In this document: piece by piece, positions 43,792-52,572 of the stretch
Layout of the letters: each line of letters starts with the position of its first letter
How positions within the stretch are numbered: position 1 is the stretch's first letter
Assembly: GCF_030169785.1 (NCBI RefSeq)
Contig: NZ_CP125854.1
Span: forward strand, 2,046,001-2,110,000
Origin: Bdellovibrio sp. 22V
Lineage (GTDB): Bacteria > Bdellovibrionota > Bdellovibrionia > Bdellovibrionales > Bdellovibrionaceae
Direction: 5' to 3'
DNA: 64,000 nucleotides
The notes under the pieces: model-generated
The model's input: only the letters and a program-made list of their open reading frames with translations
Told to the model about the DNA's origin: nothing
Database searches by the model: none
Translations under genes and position numbers: made by a program

Positions 43792-45419
43792 AAATGTTTT
43801 TTCCACTCTACTTCGCGCGCCATATAGGCAGTTAAAAGATGTTTTTCTTCGTCGAGGCGAGCATCGCTCCATCCTAACTTTTCTTGAAAAACAGCGCCGA
43901 CTTCATCGATGACTTTAACGCCATGATTGCGATCAGCAAGGAACAAAGGAACTCGGCGAGCCCAGAAATCACGCATGTGCAGACACATCGTCATATCAAT
44001 GGCCTGAGCGGCTTCTAACTGCCAGTAGCTATAATTTTCAGGATATTTTTCAAGAATCTCCGCGGCCTCTAAACCATAACGTTCGGCAAGATGTTTGACG
44101 TCTTCCAAAGGTCGGCCCGTTTCGGCTGCCCACGCATCGACTTGATTTTGCGCCTGCTGAAAGGCATCGACACTTGTGTACGGGTTCAAAGGCTTCGTTG
44201 TATCAGCTTTTGCGAACTGCACTTTTTCCTCGAAAGAAAAGGCCTCTAAAGCTTTATTCACGGTCTGCTGGCACATCAAACGGTAGGTCGTGTACTTACC
44301 ACCCGCCACGAAAGTAATGCCTCGCGGATCGGCGATAATCGTGTGCTCTCTGCTGGTTTTTCCTTCAGTAGAAGAACCATCGTTCACAAGAGGACGCACT
44401 CCCGCATAACTCGCAATCACATCATGAGCTGTAATTTCAGCGCCTGGAAAATAGTGGCGAGTGATCGACAAAAGATATTTTACATCCTCAGGCGTGGCCA
44501 TGACATCTTCCGGAGATTCCTTGTAATCCGTGTCTGTGGTGCCAATGATGATCATTTCATGGCGAGGAATGCCAAAAACAATACGATCACTTTTTTCGGC
44601 CGCCATCACCACGGCGCTTGTGAGTGGCAGACGATTTTTCGGCAAAGTCAGATGAATCCCTTTTGTCGGACGAAGAATGTTCTTCCAGTCTTTTAAAAGA
44701 GTATGTCCCACTTCATCGGTCCACGGTCCTACGCTGCTAATCACATGACGGGTTTTAATCGAGAACTTTTCTTTGCTGATTTGATCTTCACAAAGAACTT
44801 CAGTAATTTTGTCGTCTTTGAATTTCGCGCCCGTGGCTTTGACATAGTTCGCAGACAACGCGCCATTTTCATTCGCCGAACGCAGTGTTTCGTGCACCAA
44901 ACGGTCATCATCCATATAGGCATCAGAATAAATATAAGAGCCAAGAAGATGGGCGGAACGAATCGCCGGCATTCTTTCCAAAGATTCTTTTGCATTAAGG
45001 CGTTCGTGCATTTCGGGTACTTGGAAAAGGGCCAGGGCATCATAAAGCCACATGCCCAAACCCATTTTCGTCATGCCCACGCGGCTTTCCTCGTATAGAG
45101 GAATCATAAAGCGCAATGGATGCACAAGATGCGGAGCCATTTCAAACAAACGAGTGCGTTCGTTCAACGCTTCAAAAACCAGCTTGAATTCGAGGTTCTC
45201 TAAGTAACGAATACCGCCGTGGATAAGTTTTGAAGATTTCGAAGATGTTCCCGAAGCAAAGTCGCGCGCTTCAATCAAAGCCACTTTCATCCCGCGCGCT
45301 GAAGCATCACGAGCGACCCCTGCTCCGTTAATTCCTCCCCCGATAATCACCAGATCGAATTCCTGGTTTTTCATTTTATTCAAATTCTGAATACGATTTG
45401 CGAAGGAGAAATTTTTCAT
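43788..45419 (-). CDS. glpD: Aerobic glycerol-3-phosphate dehydrogenase
   Basis: A 543-residue flavoenzyme that oxidises sn-glycerol-3-phosphate to dihydroxyacetone phosphate and feeds electrons to the respiratory chain. The FAD-binding Rossmann motif is VIIGGGINGAGVARDAS near 25, followed by SSKSSKLIHGGIRYLE and the FVAGGKYTTYR block near 378. It has the usual bacterial length, with a C-terminal helical domain. An inner in-frame ATG (MKNQEFDLVII, 45 bp on) could also start. It lies six bases after the acetyltransferase-like gene. In a predator it would use glycerol phosphate from prey phospholipid breakdown; that is inference. Confidence 0.95.
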   Translation of the reverse strand: MKNFSFANRIQNLNKMKNQEFDLVIIGGGINGAGVARDASARGMKVALIEARDFASGTSSKSSKLIHGGIRYLENLEFKLVFEALNERTRLFEMAPHLVHPLRFMIPLYEESRVGMTKMGLGMWLYDALALFQVPEMHERLNAKESLERMPAIRSAHLLGSYIYSDAYMDDDRLVHETLRSANENGALSANYVKATGAKFKDDKITEVLCEDQISKEKFSIKTRHVISSVGPWTDEVGHTLLKDWKNILRPTKGIHLTLPKNRLPLTSAVVMAAEKSDRIVFGIPRHEMIIIGTTDTDYKESPEDVMATPEDVKYLLSITRHYFPGAEITAHDVIASYAGVRPLVNDGSSTEGKTSREHTIIADPRGITFVAGGKYTTYRLMCQQTVNKALEAFSFEEKVQFAKADTTKPLNPYTSVDAFQQAQNQVDAWAAETGRPLEDVKHLAERYGLEAAEILEKYPENYSYWQLEAAQAIDMTMCLHMRDFWARRVPLFLADRNHGVKVIDEVGAVFQEKLGWSDARLDEEKHLLTAYMAREVEWKKHF

Positions 45420-45425
45420 CTGAAC

Positions 45426-45881
45426 TTATCCTTTCGTCGTCTTGACGGAAAGTGTTCCTGGTTGCCAGCTTTCTGCCTTGAAAGCTTTGATGGAATTAGG
45501 GACGCCGTTGTCTTGCGGGAAATAAACTCTTTGTAAATGCTTTTCTCTTCCTAATTTGTAGGCGAGCTCACAAAGTTCGTCGCGTGCCTGCAACGAACAA
45601 TGCTGAACGTGTTCCACCCACAAAGATTGCGTGTGACCGTCGAGGAAAAGAAGCGGTTGCGCGATAAAGTAGCCCATGAGTTTGTCGCTCTCTTTATCTC
45701 TGGCAAGGAAACTCCAGCCGAGCGGAATGTAGTGATTCAAAGCTTCCACGCGGAATTTTGAATTCCATCCGGCCATCATTCTTTCCATTTCATCTGGATA
45801 CGCTTCTTGAAGCTTTTTATTCTCGAGGTCGAGAATATCTTGCAAATCGTCTGCCTGAATTACGCGGCAATAAAGGCTCAT
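45426..45881 (-). CDS. N-acetyltransferase-like protein
   Basis: A 151-residue soluble protein with a GNAT-like outline: an N-terminal RVIQADDLQDILDLENKKLQEAY, a central GWSFLARDKESDKLMGYFIAQP strand pair and a VEHVQ..RDELCELAYKLGREKHLQRVYF block where GNATs bind acetyl-CoA. The Q/R-x-x-G-x-G/A loop is not intact, so activity is unsure. The ATG at 45881 has AAGGAGA upstream; an upstream TTG would put that site inside the gene. It is linked to glpD (six-base gap) and divergent from the HAD hydrolase. Confidence 0.68.
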   Translation of the reverse strand: MSLYCRVIQADDLQDILDLENKKLQEAYPDEMERMMAGWNSKFRVEALNHYIPLGWSFLARDKESDKLMGYFIAQPLLFLDGHTQSLWVEHVQHCSLQARDELCELAYKLGREKHLQRVYFPQDNGVPNSIKAFKAESWQPGTLSVKTTKG

Positions 45882-45932
45882 GGCCTGAGGTCTCCTTGTC
45901 AATTTACTCTATCTATTTCATACTAGAAGAAT

Positions 45933-46676
45933 ATGAAATACAAAGACTATTCCACCGAGATTTGGAACCGCATAAATACGACACTAGACCAAGTTTTAAA
46001 AGAAGATTCTTCGCCTGTTGCCGCGTTCGATGCCGACGGAACTTTGTGGGATATCGACTTGGGAGAAACCTTTTTCCACTATCAGATTGATAACAAGCTT
46101 GTGCCTCTTCCGCCACATCCTTGGGAACACTACGAAGACATGAAAGCACTTCATCCTCCCACGGCGTACCTTTGGCTAGCTCAAATTTGTAAAGGTCAAA
46201 GCTTGCAGCAGATCTACAGCTGGGCCAAGGCGGCCGTTATAGAACAAGCTCCCCTGCCCATTTTTCTTGAACAAAAGAAGCTTATCGATTTGTTTTTATC
46301 CCGAGGCGTGCGCGTTTATGTAGTGACCGCGTCTGTGAAGTGGGCCGTTGAGCCCGGAGCCGAAATGCTGGGCCTGCGCAAAGAAGACGTTTTGGGCGTT
46401 GAAACTGTCGTGGAGAAAGATCTTGTCACTGATGTGCAAAAGGGAATGATCACTTACCGTCAGGGTAAAGTGGATGCACTATTGCACGCCACCCAAGGCA
46501 AGAAGCCGTTCTTCTGCTCTGGCAATACAATGGGCGACTTCCAGCTTCTGCAAGCGTCCACACATTTGAGTTTGGCGGTGAGTGCCGCTTCTCGCGACGA
46601 TAAATTATTTAAAACAGAGTATGAATTGCAACAAAACGCCGAAAACTTCCAATGGCTTTCGCATCGTTTTATCTAA
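45933..46676 (+). CDS. HAD-superfamily phosphatase, SerB-like
   Basis: A 247-residue HAD hydrolase of the SerB-like (IB) subclass. Motif I is VAAFDADGTLWDID with the nucleophile aspartate and acid/base aspartate, motif II is VVTAS, motif III lysine falls near RQGKVD, and motif IV is CSGNTMGDFQLL. A cap region of about 90 residues follows motif I. The substrate is unknown; phosphoserine, phosphocholine-type and other small phosphomonoesters are possible. It is divergent from the acetyltransferase-like gene and ends at a GGTACC palindrome shared with pepP. Confidence 0.88.
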   Translation: MKYKDYSTEIWNRINTTLDQVLKEDSSPVAAFDADGTLWDIDLGETFFHYQIDNKLVPLPPHPWEHYEDMKALHPPTAYLWLAQICKGQSLQQIYSWAKAAVIEQAPLPIFLEQKKLIDLFLSRGVRVYVVTASVKWAVEPGAEMLGLRKEDVLGVETVVEKDLVTDVQKGMITYRQGKVDALLHATQGKKPFFCSGNTMGDFQLLQASTHLSLAVSAASRDDKLFKTEYELQQNAENFQWLSHRFI

Positions 46677-46684
46677 ATTGAATT

Positions 46685-46713
46685 GGGAAAAAGGTACCAG
46701 GTACCTTTTTCCC
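46685..46713. repeat. GGTACC-A-GGTACC palindromic element, copy C
   Basis: The longest copy: two perfect 14-base arms (GGGAAAAAGGTACC and its complement) around one A. It lies between the convergent HAD hydrolase and pepP genes, where it could terminate both transcripts. Confidence 0.88.
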
Positions 46714-46723
46714 TTATTTCTTG

Positions 46724-48040
46724 TTATTTACCGACAACTTTTTCGATGTCGGCGATTTCTTTAGGAACGGAAGAGGTCATATTCTCTGAACCGTTTGAAG
46801 TAACGCGGATATTGTCTTCGATACGAATCCCGATACCACGATACTTTTGCGGAGCTGACGTGTCTTCGGCCGGGATATAAAGACCTGGCTCAATCGTGAA
46901 GCACATATTCGCTTCGATCGGACGTGGCTCGCCTTTTTTGAAGTACAAACCGGCATCATGCACATCCATACCCAACCAGTGACCAATGCCATGCGGATAA
47001 TATTTCTTTTGCGCCAAAGCTTGGATCAAATCGTCTTTGCGACCGCTCAAAAGACCTAACTCCAACATAAGATCCGTCAATAATGACGTTCCCATATCGT
47101 GAAGCTCTTTAAAGACAATTCCAGGCTTTACGTAGTCGATGATTTGTTTTTGAACTTTAAGAACGCCTTCGTAAACACGCGCTTGCTCGTCCGTGAACTT
47201 GCCGTTCACTGGATAAGTTCTTGTGATATCACCCGTATAATAGTTGTACTCTGCCCCCGCATCGATCAGAAGCAAGTCGCCATCTTTACAAACTTGGTCG
47301 TTGAAATTGTAGTGCAACGTCGTTGCTGAGTTTCCTGAAGCTACGATAAAGTTGTAACCCTCGCGCGCAGCCCCTTTCATATAGAAATGATGAGCCAAGA
47401 CGCCTTGAACCTGACGTTCAGTCACGCCTGGGCGAGTGAAGCGCATCGCTGCCAAGTGAGCTTGCGCGCTGATTTCGCACGCTTCACGCAATTGTGTCAG
47501 TTCGTATTCGGATTTTACCAAACGCATTTCACCCAACAAAGTGTCAGCATCATGAATGGAGAGCAAACCGTAACCTGTACGACCTTGCATCTGTTTTACC
47601 ATCTCAAGCACACCCTGCATTTGATGATCGACTTCAGGATTTTTATACAAGCGATAATAAACGCGATCGACTTCCTTCAAAAGCTGCGGAGCCACCTTTG
47701 TAAATTCGTCAATGGGATAGGCTTTGTCGATTTTAAATTCACGCTCACAGCCTTCAGGACCGTAGCGGAATCCATCCCACGTTTCTCTTTCAGGATCACG
47801 GCGACGCACGAACATCACTGTTTCTGGTTTTAAACCGGGACGGTAAACCAAGATAGACTCTGGTTCTTCCCAACCCGTTAGATAAAACAAATTAGAATCT
47901 TGGCGATACGGATAGTGCACATCGTGGTTACGAATGTGTTCCGGATGAGAAGCGACAACAAGAGCTCCACCTTGAATTTCTTGTCCTACTTTATTTCTTC
48001 GCTCCGCAAAAATGTTCATATCAAAAGTGGGTTTTCTCAT
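46724..48040 (-). CDS. pepP: Xaa-Pro aminopeptidase
   Basis: A 438-residue metallopeptidase that removes an N-terminal residue before proline. The pita-bread fold C-terminal domain has all five metal ligands in order: LLIDAGAEYNYYTGDITRTYP (two Asp), PHGIGHWLGMDVHD (His), FTIEPGLYI (Glu) and IGIRIEDNI (Glu). The N-terminal creatinase-like domain is also full length. AGGAGA lies upstream of the ATG. It is last in the xseA-xseB-ispA-tlyA-patatin-pepP run, nine bases after the patatin-like gene. The N-terminus has no signal peptide, so it acts in the cytoplasm. Confidence 0.94.
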   Translation of the reverse strand: MRKPTFDMNIFAERRNKVGQEIQGGALVVASHPEHIRNHDVHYPYRQDSNLFYLTGWEEPESILVYRPGLKPETVMFVRRRDPERETWDGFRYGPEGCEREFKIDKAYPIDEFTKVAPQLLKEVDRVYYRLYKNPEVDHQMQGVLEMVKQMQGRTGYGLLSIHDADTLLGEMRLVKSEYELTQLREACEISAQAHLAAMRFTRPGVTERQVQGVLAHHFYMKGAAREGYNFIVASGNSATTLHYNFNDQVCKDGDLLLIDAGAEYNYYTGDITRTYPVNGKFTDEQARVYEGVLKVQKQIIDYVKPGIVFKELHDMGTSLLTDLMLELGLLSGRKDDLIQALAQKKYYPHGIGHWLGMDVHDAGLYFKKGEPRPIEANMCFTIEPGLYIPAEDTSAPQKYRGIGIRIEDNIRVTSNGSENMTSSVPKEIADIEKVVGK

Positions 48041-48049
48041 GCGTTTCTC

Positions 48050-49042
48050 CTACAAGCCCCATTTACGAGTCAGACCTTTGAGTTGGCGAGCGGCTGAATC
48101 CGCCCCTTTGCTCATGATCTCTCGGCGTTTATCAAAATCCATCATACCATAATTTGACGTATCAAGCGAAACGACAACGTCGACGCCTGGCATAGCTTTG
48201 TTATATTGCCCGGCCACTTCGCTCCACAAAATATTGTCAGTGGCCGCAACATCCGCCGTATAAGGCTTAGACCCACCCGGAGTCTGAAGAACATTCACAA
48301 ACACGATATAGTTCGCGCCTTTTTGGCGAAGGTAGTTCGCGAGCGACGTGACATCTCTCACGCCGGCAATACTGCCTTGATAAGACTTAAAGAACGGCGG
48401 GTAAGCCATGCATAGATACATAAGCTGATCTAAAGGACCGCGGTTCATTAGATAAATCTGGTTCTTTTTCAAATTGTAAGAAGGACACGCAAAAGGAATA
48501 CGGAAATCTTCGGCCTTCGCGCGAGAAAATGCAGATCCGATGAAATCCTTTAGAACGGTGACTTCATTATTTTTGCTGACTCCACCTAACAAAGATTTCT
48601 TAAGGACATCCTCTTCTTTCAGTTTGAACATCTGCCACTCGACATCATTCGCCTGCTCTTTATTGGCATACAATGCCGCCATCGGTGCCGCGAATTCAAT
48701 CCCGCCAATAGCGTGTACCGGAACTTTTGCGCGCATTAACTCATGCAAGAACCCAATATGCGCATAGGTCTTCGCTCCTCCGCCGCCAAGAATAATTCCG
48801 ATCTTAGGCATGGAAGGAATCACGGGTGCTGGTGGAGGTGGCGGCGCCTCCGTCACTTCTTCTTCGTCCGTCTCCATCGGCGGAGCTTGCGGCGTCGGCT
48901 GTTGCGGATACGTGACAGGAGGACGAGTTGTCGGTGGAGGCGTTTTACGAATGTCTTCGCGTGTTCTTAACCCTTGGCAACTTGCCAAGAATAAAAAAAG
49001 AGCCAAACAACTAGATCTTCTGAGCAAAGATGAAGAACTCAT
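48050..49042 (-). CDS. Patatin-like lipoprotein lacking catalytic residues
   Basis: A 330-residue lipoprotein: lipobox LASC (Cys22), a Pro-rich linker (34-80), then a patatin fold. The oxyanion-loop glycines are kept (GGGGAK, 86-91), but where active patatins have the Gly-x-Ser-x-Gly nucleophile this protein has GGIEF (114-118, Glu116 in place of Ser), and where they have the DGG aspartate it has AGV (226-228). Both catalytic residues are gone while the fold pattern is intact. The start at 49042 follows AAGGAT; starts at 49051 or 49132 also exist. It overlaps tlyA by 32 bp. Probably a binding or scaffold protein. Confidence 0.78.
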   Translation of the reverse strand: MSSSSLLRRSSCLALFLFLASCQGLRTREDIRKTPPPTTRPPVTYPQQPTPQAPPMETDEEEVTEAPPPPPAPVIPSMPKIGIILGGGGAKTYAHIGFLHELMRAKVPVHAIGGIEFAAPMAALYANKEQANDVEWQMFKLKEEDVLKKSLLGGVSKNNEVTVLKDFIGSAFSRAKAEDFRIPFACPSYNLKKNQIYLMNRGPLDQLMYLCMAYPPFFKSYQGSIAGVRDVTSLANYLRQKGANYIVFVNVLQTPGGSKPYTADVAATDNILWSEVAGQYNKAMPGVDVVVSLDTSNYGMMDFDKRREIMSKGADSAARQLKGLTRKWGL

Positions 49043-49787
49043 TATTTCCATCCTTTCCCTGAATGGGTGAAGAAAAATAATCCAAAACTTTAAGACCCTG
49101 TTCGCGACAAAGATTTTTAATGCGTTCTTCAACGTCCTGATACAGGGAAGTATCCTTGACTATACCCCCCTTGGATAAACCGTCAATGCCCACTTCAAAT
49201 TGCGGCTTAACGAGGCTTAAAAGATGGCCTTCGGTCTTAAGAAATCCCGTCAGCTCAGGAATGATCAACGCGATAGAAATAAACGAAACATCCATCACGA
49301 TAAGGTCGAATTTTTCCGCAGGGGTCGATTTTAAAACCTGCGCCTCTTGCGATAACTGACGTGCGTTGATTCCTTCAATAACTTGAAGGCGTGGATTTTT
49401 AAGAAGACTCTGGTGGACCTGGCCATGACCGACATCGACGCCCAAAACTTGGGCGGCCCCGTTCTGCAGAAGGCAGTCTGCAAATCCGCCCGTTGAAATT
49501 CCCACATCCAAGACTCTGAGGTCTTTCACAGAAAGATTCAGATGAGCCAAAGCTCCTTCCAATTTTAATCCGCCACGGGAAACGAAGCGGTTGGCACTTC
49601 CTTCTTCAATAAAAATTTTGCCCAGAAAGGAGTCGTCCATAGGAAGGCTGGCTTTCTTTAATATTTTTTTCTGAGCGCCTTCTTGAAGATATACTTGCCC
49701 GGCATCGATAAGATCCTGCGCATGGGTGCGAGAAGGAGCGAGCCCCTTTTCTGTCAGCCATACATCCAGTCTTTTCTTATCCGACAT
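49011..49787 (-). CDS. tlyA: TlyA-family rRNA 2'-O-methyltransferase
   Basis: A 258-residue protein with an N-terminal S4 RNA-binding domain (RLDVWLTEKGLAPSRTHAQDLI) and an FtsJ-like methyltransferase domain (SRGGLKLEGAL, RVLDVGISTGGFADCLL as the SAM loop, MDVSFISIALIIPEL). TlyA methylates ribose positions in 16S and 23S rRNA and affects capreomycin sensitivity; old annotations call it hemolysin A. It is in the usual bacterial neighbourhood of ispA and xseB. The downstream patatin-like gene begins inside it. Confidence 0.94.
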   Translation of the reverse strand: MSDKKRLDVWLTEKGLAPSRTHAQDLIDAGQVYLQEGAQKKILKKASLPMDDSFLGKIFIEEGSANRFVSRGGLKLEGALAHLNLSVKDLRVLDVGISTGGFADCLLQNGAAQVLGVDVGHGQVHQSLLKNPRLQVIEGINARQLSQEAQVLKSTPAEKFDLIVMDVSFISIALIIPELTGFLKTEGHLLSLVKPQFEVGIDGLSKGGIVKDTSLYQDVEERIKNLCREQGLKVLDYFSSPIQGKDGNNEFFIFAQKI

Positions 49788-49797
49788 GTATCACCGA

Positions 49798-50667
49798 TTA
49801 GTGCTTGCGAGATTGATTGAAGTTAATGAGATACTCCAGCATCGGAGCATCCGCAGAAACTTTATGAAGTTCCGCCAAAGTTTTCTGACTGACTTCTTGC
49901 AGATACGATTTCGTACCTTCAAGACCCAGAATGCCCGTAAAACTGCGCGCATCCTGATCTTTTTCACCATGATCCAAGACGTCGTCAGCTACTTGGAAAG
50001 CGAGACCTAAACCTTCGCCAAATTTTCTAAGGCTTTCGATTTCGCGCGGTTTGGCGCCTGCAATAACGGCAGCGCCTTCGACAGAAACACGAATCAGTGC
50101 GCCTGTTTTAAGAAGATGTAAGTGCGATAACTCCTCTTGAGTCATTTTTTTATCGCCAGCACGAAGATCGAGGGCTTGACCGCCAACCATCCCACGAATC
50201 CCTGCCGCATCCGAAAGAAGACGACTTAGCTGGCCGACAAGAAAACTTGTGTCGCCATAATTTTCCGCAATAAGCATGAAGGCTTCCGTGAGCAAAGCGT
50301 CGCCTGCAAGAAGCGCGAAGTCTTCGCCAAAAACTTTGTGATTTGTGGGCTTCCCACGTCGCATGTCATCGTTATCCATGCATGGCAGATCGTCGTGAAT
50401 CAAAGAGTACGTATGAATAAACTCGACGGCCGCCGCGAAAGGAAGAACCCTCTCCATTGCACAACCAAAAAGTTCACCCACCAATAGAGACAAAACAGGA
50501 CGGAAACGTTTGCCTCCGTTGGTCGCTGAATAAAGCATGGATTTTCTCAACTCCGCAATCGCTTCGCCTTGAGGCAACTCCATAGACGCTAAATAGTTTT
50601 CCACAAACTGATTCACAGTTTGCGTGCGTTTTGCGATTTCCTGATCGAGTTGAATTGCCAAATCCAA
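49798..50667 (-). CDS. ispA: Short-chain polyprenyl diphosphate synthase
   Basis: A 289-residue trans-prenyltransferase that joins isopentenyl units to make farnesyl (or geranylgeranyl) diphosphate. The first aspartate-rich motif is HDDLPCMDNDDMRRGKPTNH with the two extra residues typical of bacterial FPP synthases, and the second is FQVADDVLD. The chain length cannot be fixed by eye. Two bases separate it from xseB and ten from tlyA, the conserved xseB-ispA-tlyA order; dxs, often next, is absent here. Confidence 0.95.
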   Translation of the reverse strand: MDLAIQLDQEIAKRTQTVNQFVENYLASMELPQGEAIAELRKSMLYSATNGGKRFRPVLSLLVGELFGCAMERVLPFAAAVEFIHTYSLIHDDLPCMDNDDMRRGKPTNHKVFGEDFALLAGDALLTEAFMLIAENYGDTSFLVGQLSRLLSDAAGIRGMVGGQALDLRAGDKKMTQEELSHLHLLKTGALIRVSVEGAAVIAGAKPREIESLRKFGEGLGLAFQVADDVLDHGEKDQDARSFTGILGLEGTKSYLQEVSQKTLAELHKVSADAPMLEYLINFNQSRKH

Positions 50668-50669
50668 GA

Positions 50670-50894
50670 TTAATTTTCCTCTGGAGAAAAATCAGTCACA
50701 ACAGGTTGACCATCAGCTCCGACAGACATCAAAAGCTTCACTTTTGACTCTGCTTCGTTCAAGCGCTGATGACATTCGCGCGACAACTTCACGCCTTCTT
50801 CAAAAAGCTTCAAAGAATCTTCAAGAGCAAGATCGCCTTTTTCCATTTTTTGGACGATCTCTTCAAGGCGTCCTAACTTCTTCTCGAAATCCAT
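50670..50894 (-). CDS. xseB: Exodeoxyribonuclease VII small subunit
   Basis: A 74-residue, helical, acidic protein with the family core LGRLEEIVQKMEKGDLALEDSL and FEEGVKLSRECHQRLNEAE. Several copies bind the large subunit XseA to make exonuclease VII, which degrades single-stranded DNA from both ends. Its start follows the xseA stop with no gap, so the two are translated together. Confidence 0.95.
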   Translation of the reverse strand: MDFEKKLGRLEEIVQKMEKGDLALEDSLKLFEEGVKLSRECHQRLNEAESKVKLLMSVGADGQPVVTDFSPEEN

Positions 50895-52298
50895 CTATTC
50901 CTCCTTCACGCTGTCAACAACAGCGGTCAGTGAACCTTGCGCCAGGCGAATATTCAGAAGGTCCCCCTTCTTTACCTGGCGAGCTGACTTAATAACTTCA
51001 TCTTTTTTCGTAACAATAGAATAGCCTCTTTCAACCACCTTAAGGGGGCTGAGGCTGTCCAGCATCGCCATCAAGCGGAACATCTTGGCACTCTTCTTTT
51101 CGAGTGCCAGCTGCAAAGCTTTCGCCGCATGCGATTTTAAATACTCGAGGTCTTTTCTGTGCTCATCAATCAAGTCCTGCGGATCGCCGAGCTTTTCTGT
51201 CAAAAGTACCACGCGATGCTCACGTTCTGTCAGAAGACGGTTCATCGCAAACTCAAGACGATTCAAAAGATCATCATTACGCAACTCAAGATCCTGCAAG
51301 CGGCGCTGTGGATCTACAAGTCGTTTTGACAGACCTGTCATTTTCTCGCGCAGGTATTTCATCTTTTTCTCGAAAGAAAGAACTAACATTCTGTCGAGCG
51401 ATTTAACTTTGTTTCCGAGTTCACCGGCACTTTTCGAAACAAGTTCTGCCGCTGCTGATGGCGTCGGTGCGCGCAGGTCGGCTACAAAGTCAGCGATTGT
51501 AAAGTCGATCTCATGTCCTACCGCCGAAATTACTGGCACCGGGCTTGCGGCGATCAAACGAGCCAAGGCTTCGTCATTGAAGCACCACATGTCTTCGATG
51601 GAGCCGCCCCCCCTGCCCACGATCACAACATCAACGCCGGGAAGAGCCACCGCTTTTTTGAAAGCTTCACGAATTTGTGGAGCCGCCGCCTCGCCTTGCA
51701 CAATGGTAGGAACAACCGTCACTTGAATGGATTTCGCGCGGCGGGAAAGGACGTTCAGAATATCGCGAATCGCCGCTCCCGTAGGGGACGTCACAATCGC
51801 CACGTGTCTTGGAAACGTGGGAATAGGTTTTTTTCGCGCGGTCTCGAAAAGACCTTCTGCTTTGAGTTTCATTTTGAGTTGCTCAAAGGCTTTTTGTAAA
51901 GCCCCGGCACCTACAGGCTCCATCATCTCGCACATCAACTGATAATTGCCGCGAGGTTCATAGACCGTGATACGTCCACGAACGATCACTTCCATGCCAT
52001 CAACAGGTTTGAATTTTAGCCGCGAGTTGTGCCCGCGAAACATCACCGCTGTGATTTGTGACTTTGCATCTTTTAAACTGAAATAAAAGTGGCCGGAAGA
52101 ATGCGCCTTAAAATTAGAAATCTCTCCCTTGACCCAGACCATGCCTACTTGGCCTTCCAGGAGCTGCTTAATATATATATTTAATTGTTCAATAGAGAGA
52201 ATCGCCGGCTCATTTTTAGTCAAATTTTCCGGAAGCGCAGAGCTTGTCTGCGCTGAAATTTCTGTTTTGCGAAAGGCTTGATTTGGAACATCTGACAT
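50895..52298 (-). CDS. xseA: Exodeoxyribonuclease VII large subunit
   Basis: A 467-residue catalytic subunit of exonuclease VII. The N-terminal OB fold (VWVKGEISNFKAHSSGHFYFSLKD) is followed by the catalytic domain with GRGGGSIEDMWCFNDE and PVISAVGHEIDFTIADFVADLRAPTPSAA (listed by position, near 245-295), then a long coiled coil (about 300-415) and a short C-terminal beta tail. The start at ATG 52298 is chosen over a TTG nine bases upstream, though neither has a clear ribosome binding site. First gene of the xseA-xseB-ispA-tlyA-patatin-pepP operon. Confidence 0.95.
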   Translation of the reverse strand: MSDVPNQAFRKTEISAQTSSALPENLTKNEPAILSIEQLNIYIKQLLEGQVGMVWVKGEISNFKAHSSGHFYFSLKDAKSQITAVMFRGHNSRLKFKPVDGMEVIVRGRITVYEPRGNYQLMCEMMEPVGAGALQKAFEQLKMKLKAEGLFETARKKPIPTFPRHVAIVTSPTGAAIRDILNVLSRRAKSIQVTVVPTIVQGEAAAPQIREAFKKAVALPGVDVVIVGRGGGSIEDMWCFNDEALARLIAASPVPVISAVGHEIDFTIADFVADLRAPTPSAAAELVSKSAGELGNKVKSLDRMLVLSFEKKMKYLREKMTGLSKRLVDPQRRLQDLELRNDDLLNRLEFAMNRLLTEREHRVVLLTEKLGDPQDLIDEHRKDLEYLKSHAAKALQLALEKKSAKMFRLMAMLDSLSPLKVVERGYSIVTKKDEVIKSARQVKKGDLLNIRLAQGSLTAVVDSVKEE

Positions 52299-52353
52299 CG
52301 GCAACAAAGCTAATGCGGGCTCTGTTCCGAGTCAACACATAGGGAGTCATCTC

Positions 52354-52572
52354 TTACAGAGACGAATACCAGACATTTTGTGCGGACCACAATCCGCCAA
52401 CAAAAAAGCAAACCCAGCCCAGCGCTTTATGGCGCGCAAGGTTCTGAAACGCTTGCCCCATGCGCTCTTGGCCGATCCGCACAAGGACGGGGTTTTCCAG
52501 CACAAGAACCATTAAGAGTCCATAGAAAAAAACCACGAAAGGAAAAATAAAATCTAGTTTCTCTGGCGTCAT
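52354..52572 (-). CDS. Small membrane protein
   Basis: A 72-residue protein with two hydrophobic helices (about 10-26 and 50-66) joined by a basic loop with several arginines. No family recognised. No good ribosome binding site is seen before the ATG, which lowers confidence. It lies 55 bp upstream of xseA on the same strand. Confidence 0.5.
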   Translation of the reverse strand: MTPEKLDFIFPFVVFFYGLLMVLVLENPVLVRIGQERMGQAFQNLARHKALGWVCFFVGGLWSAQNVWYSSL

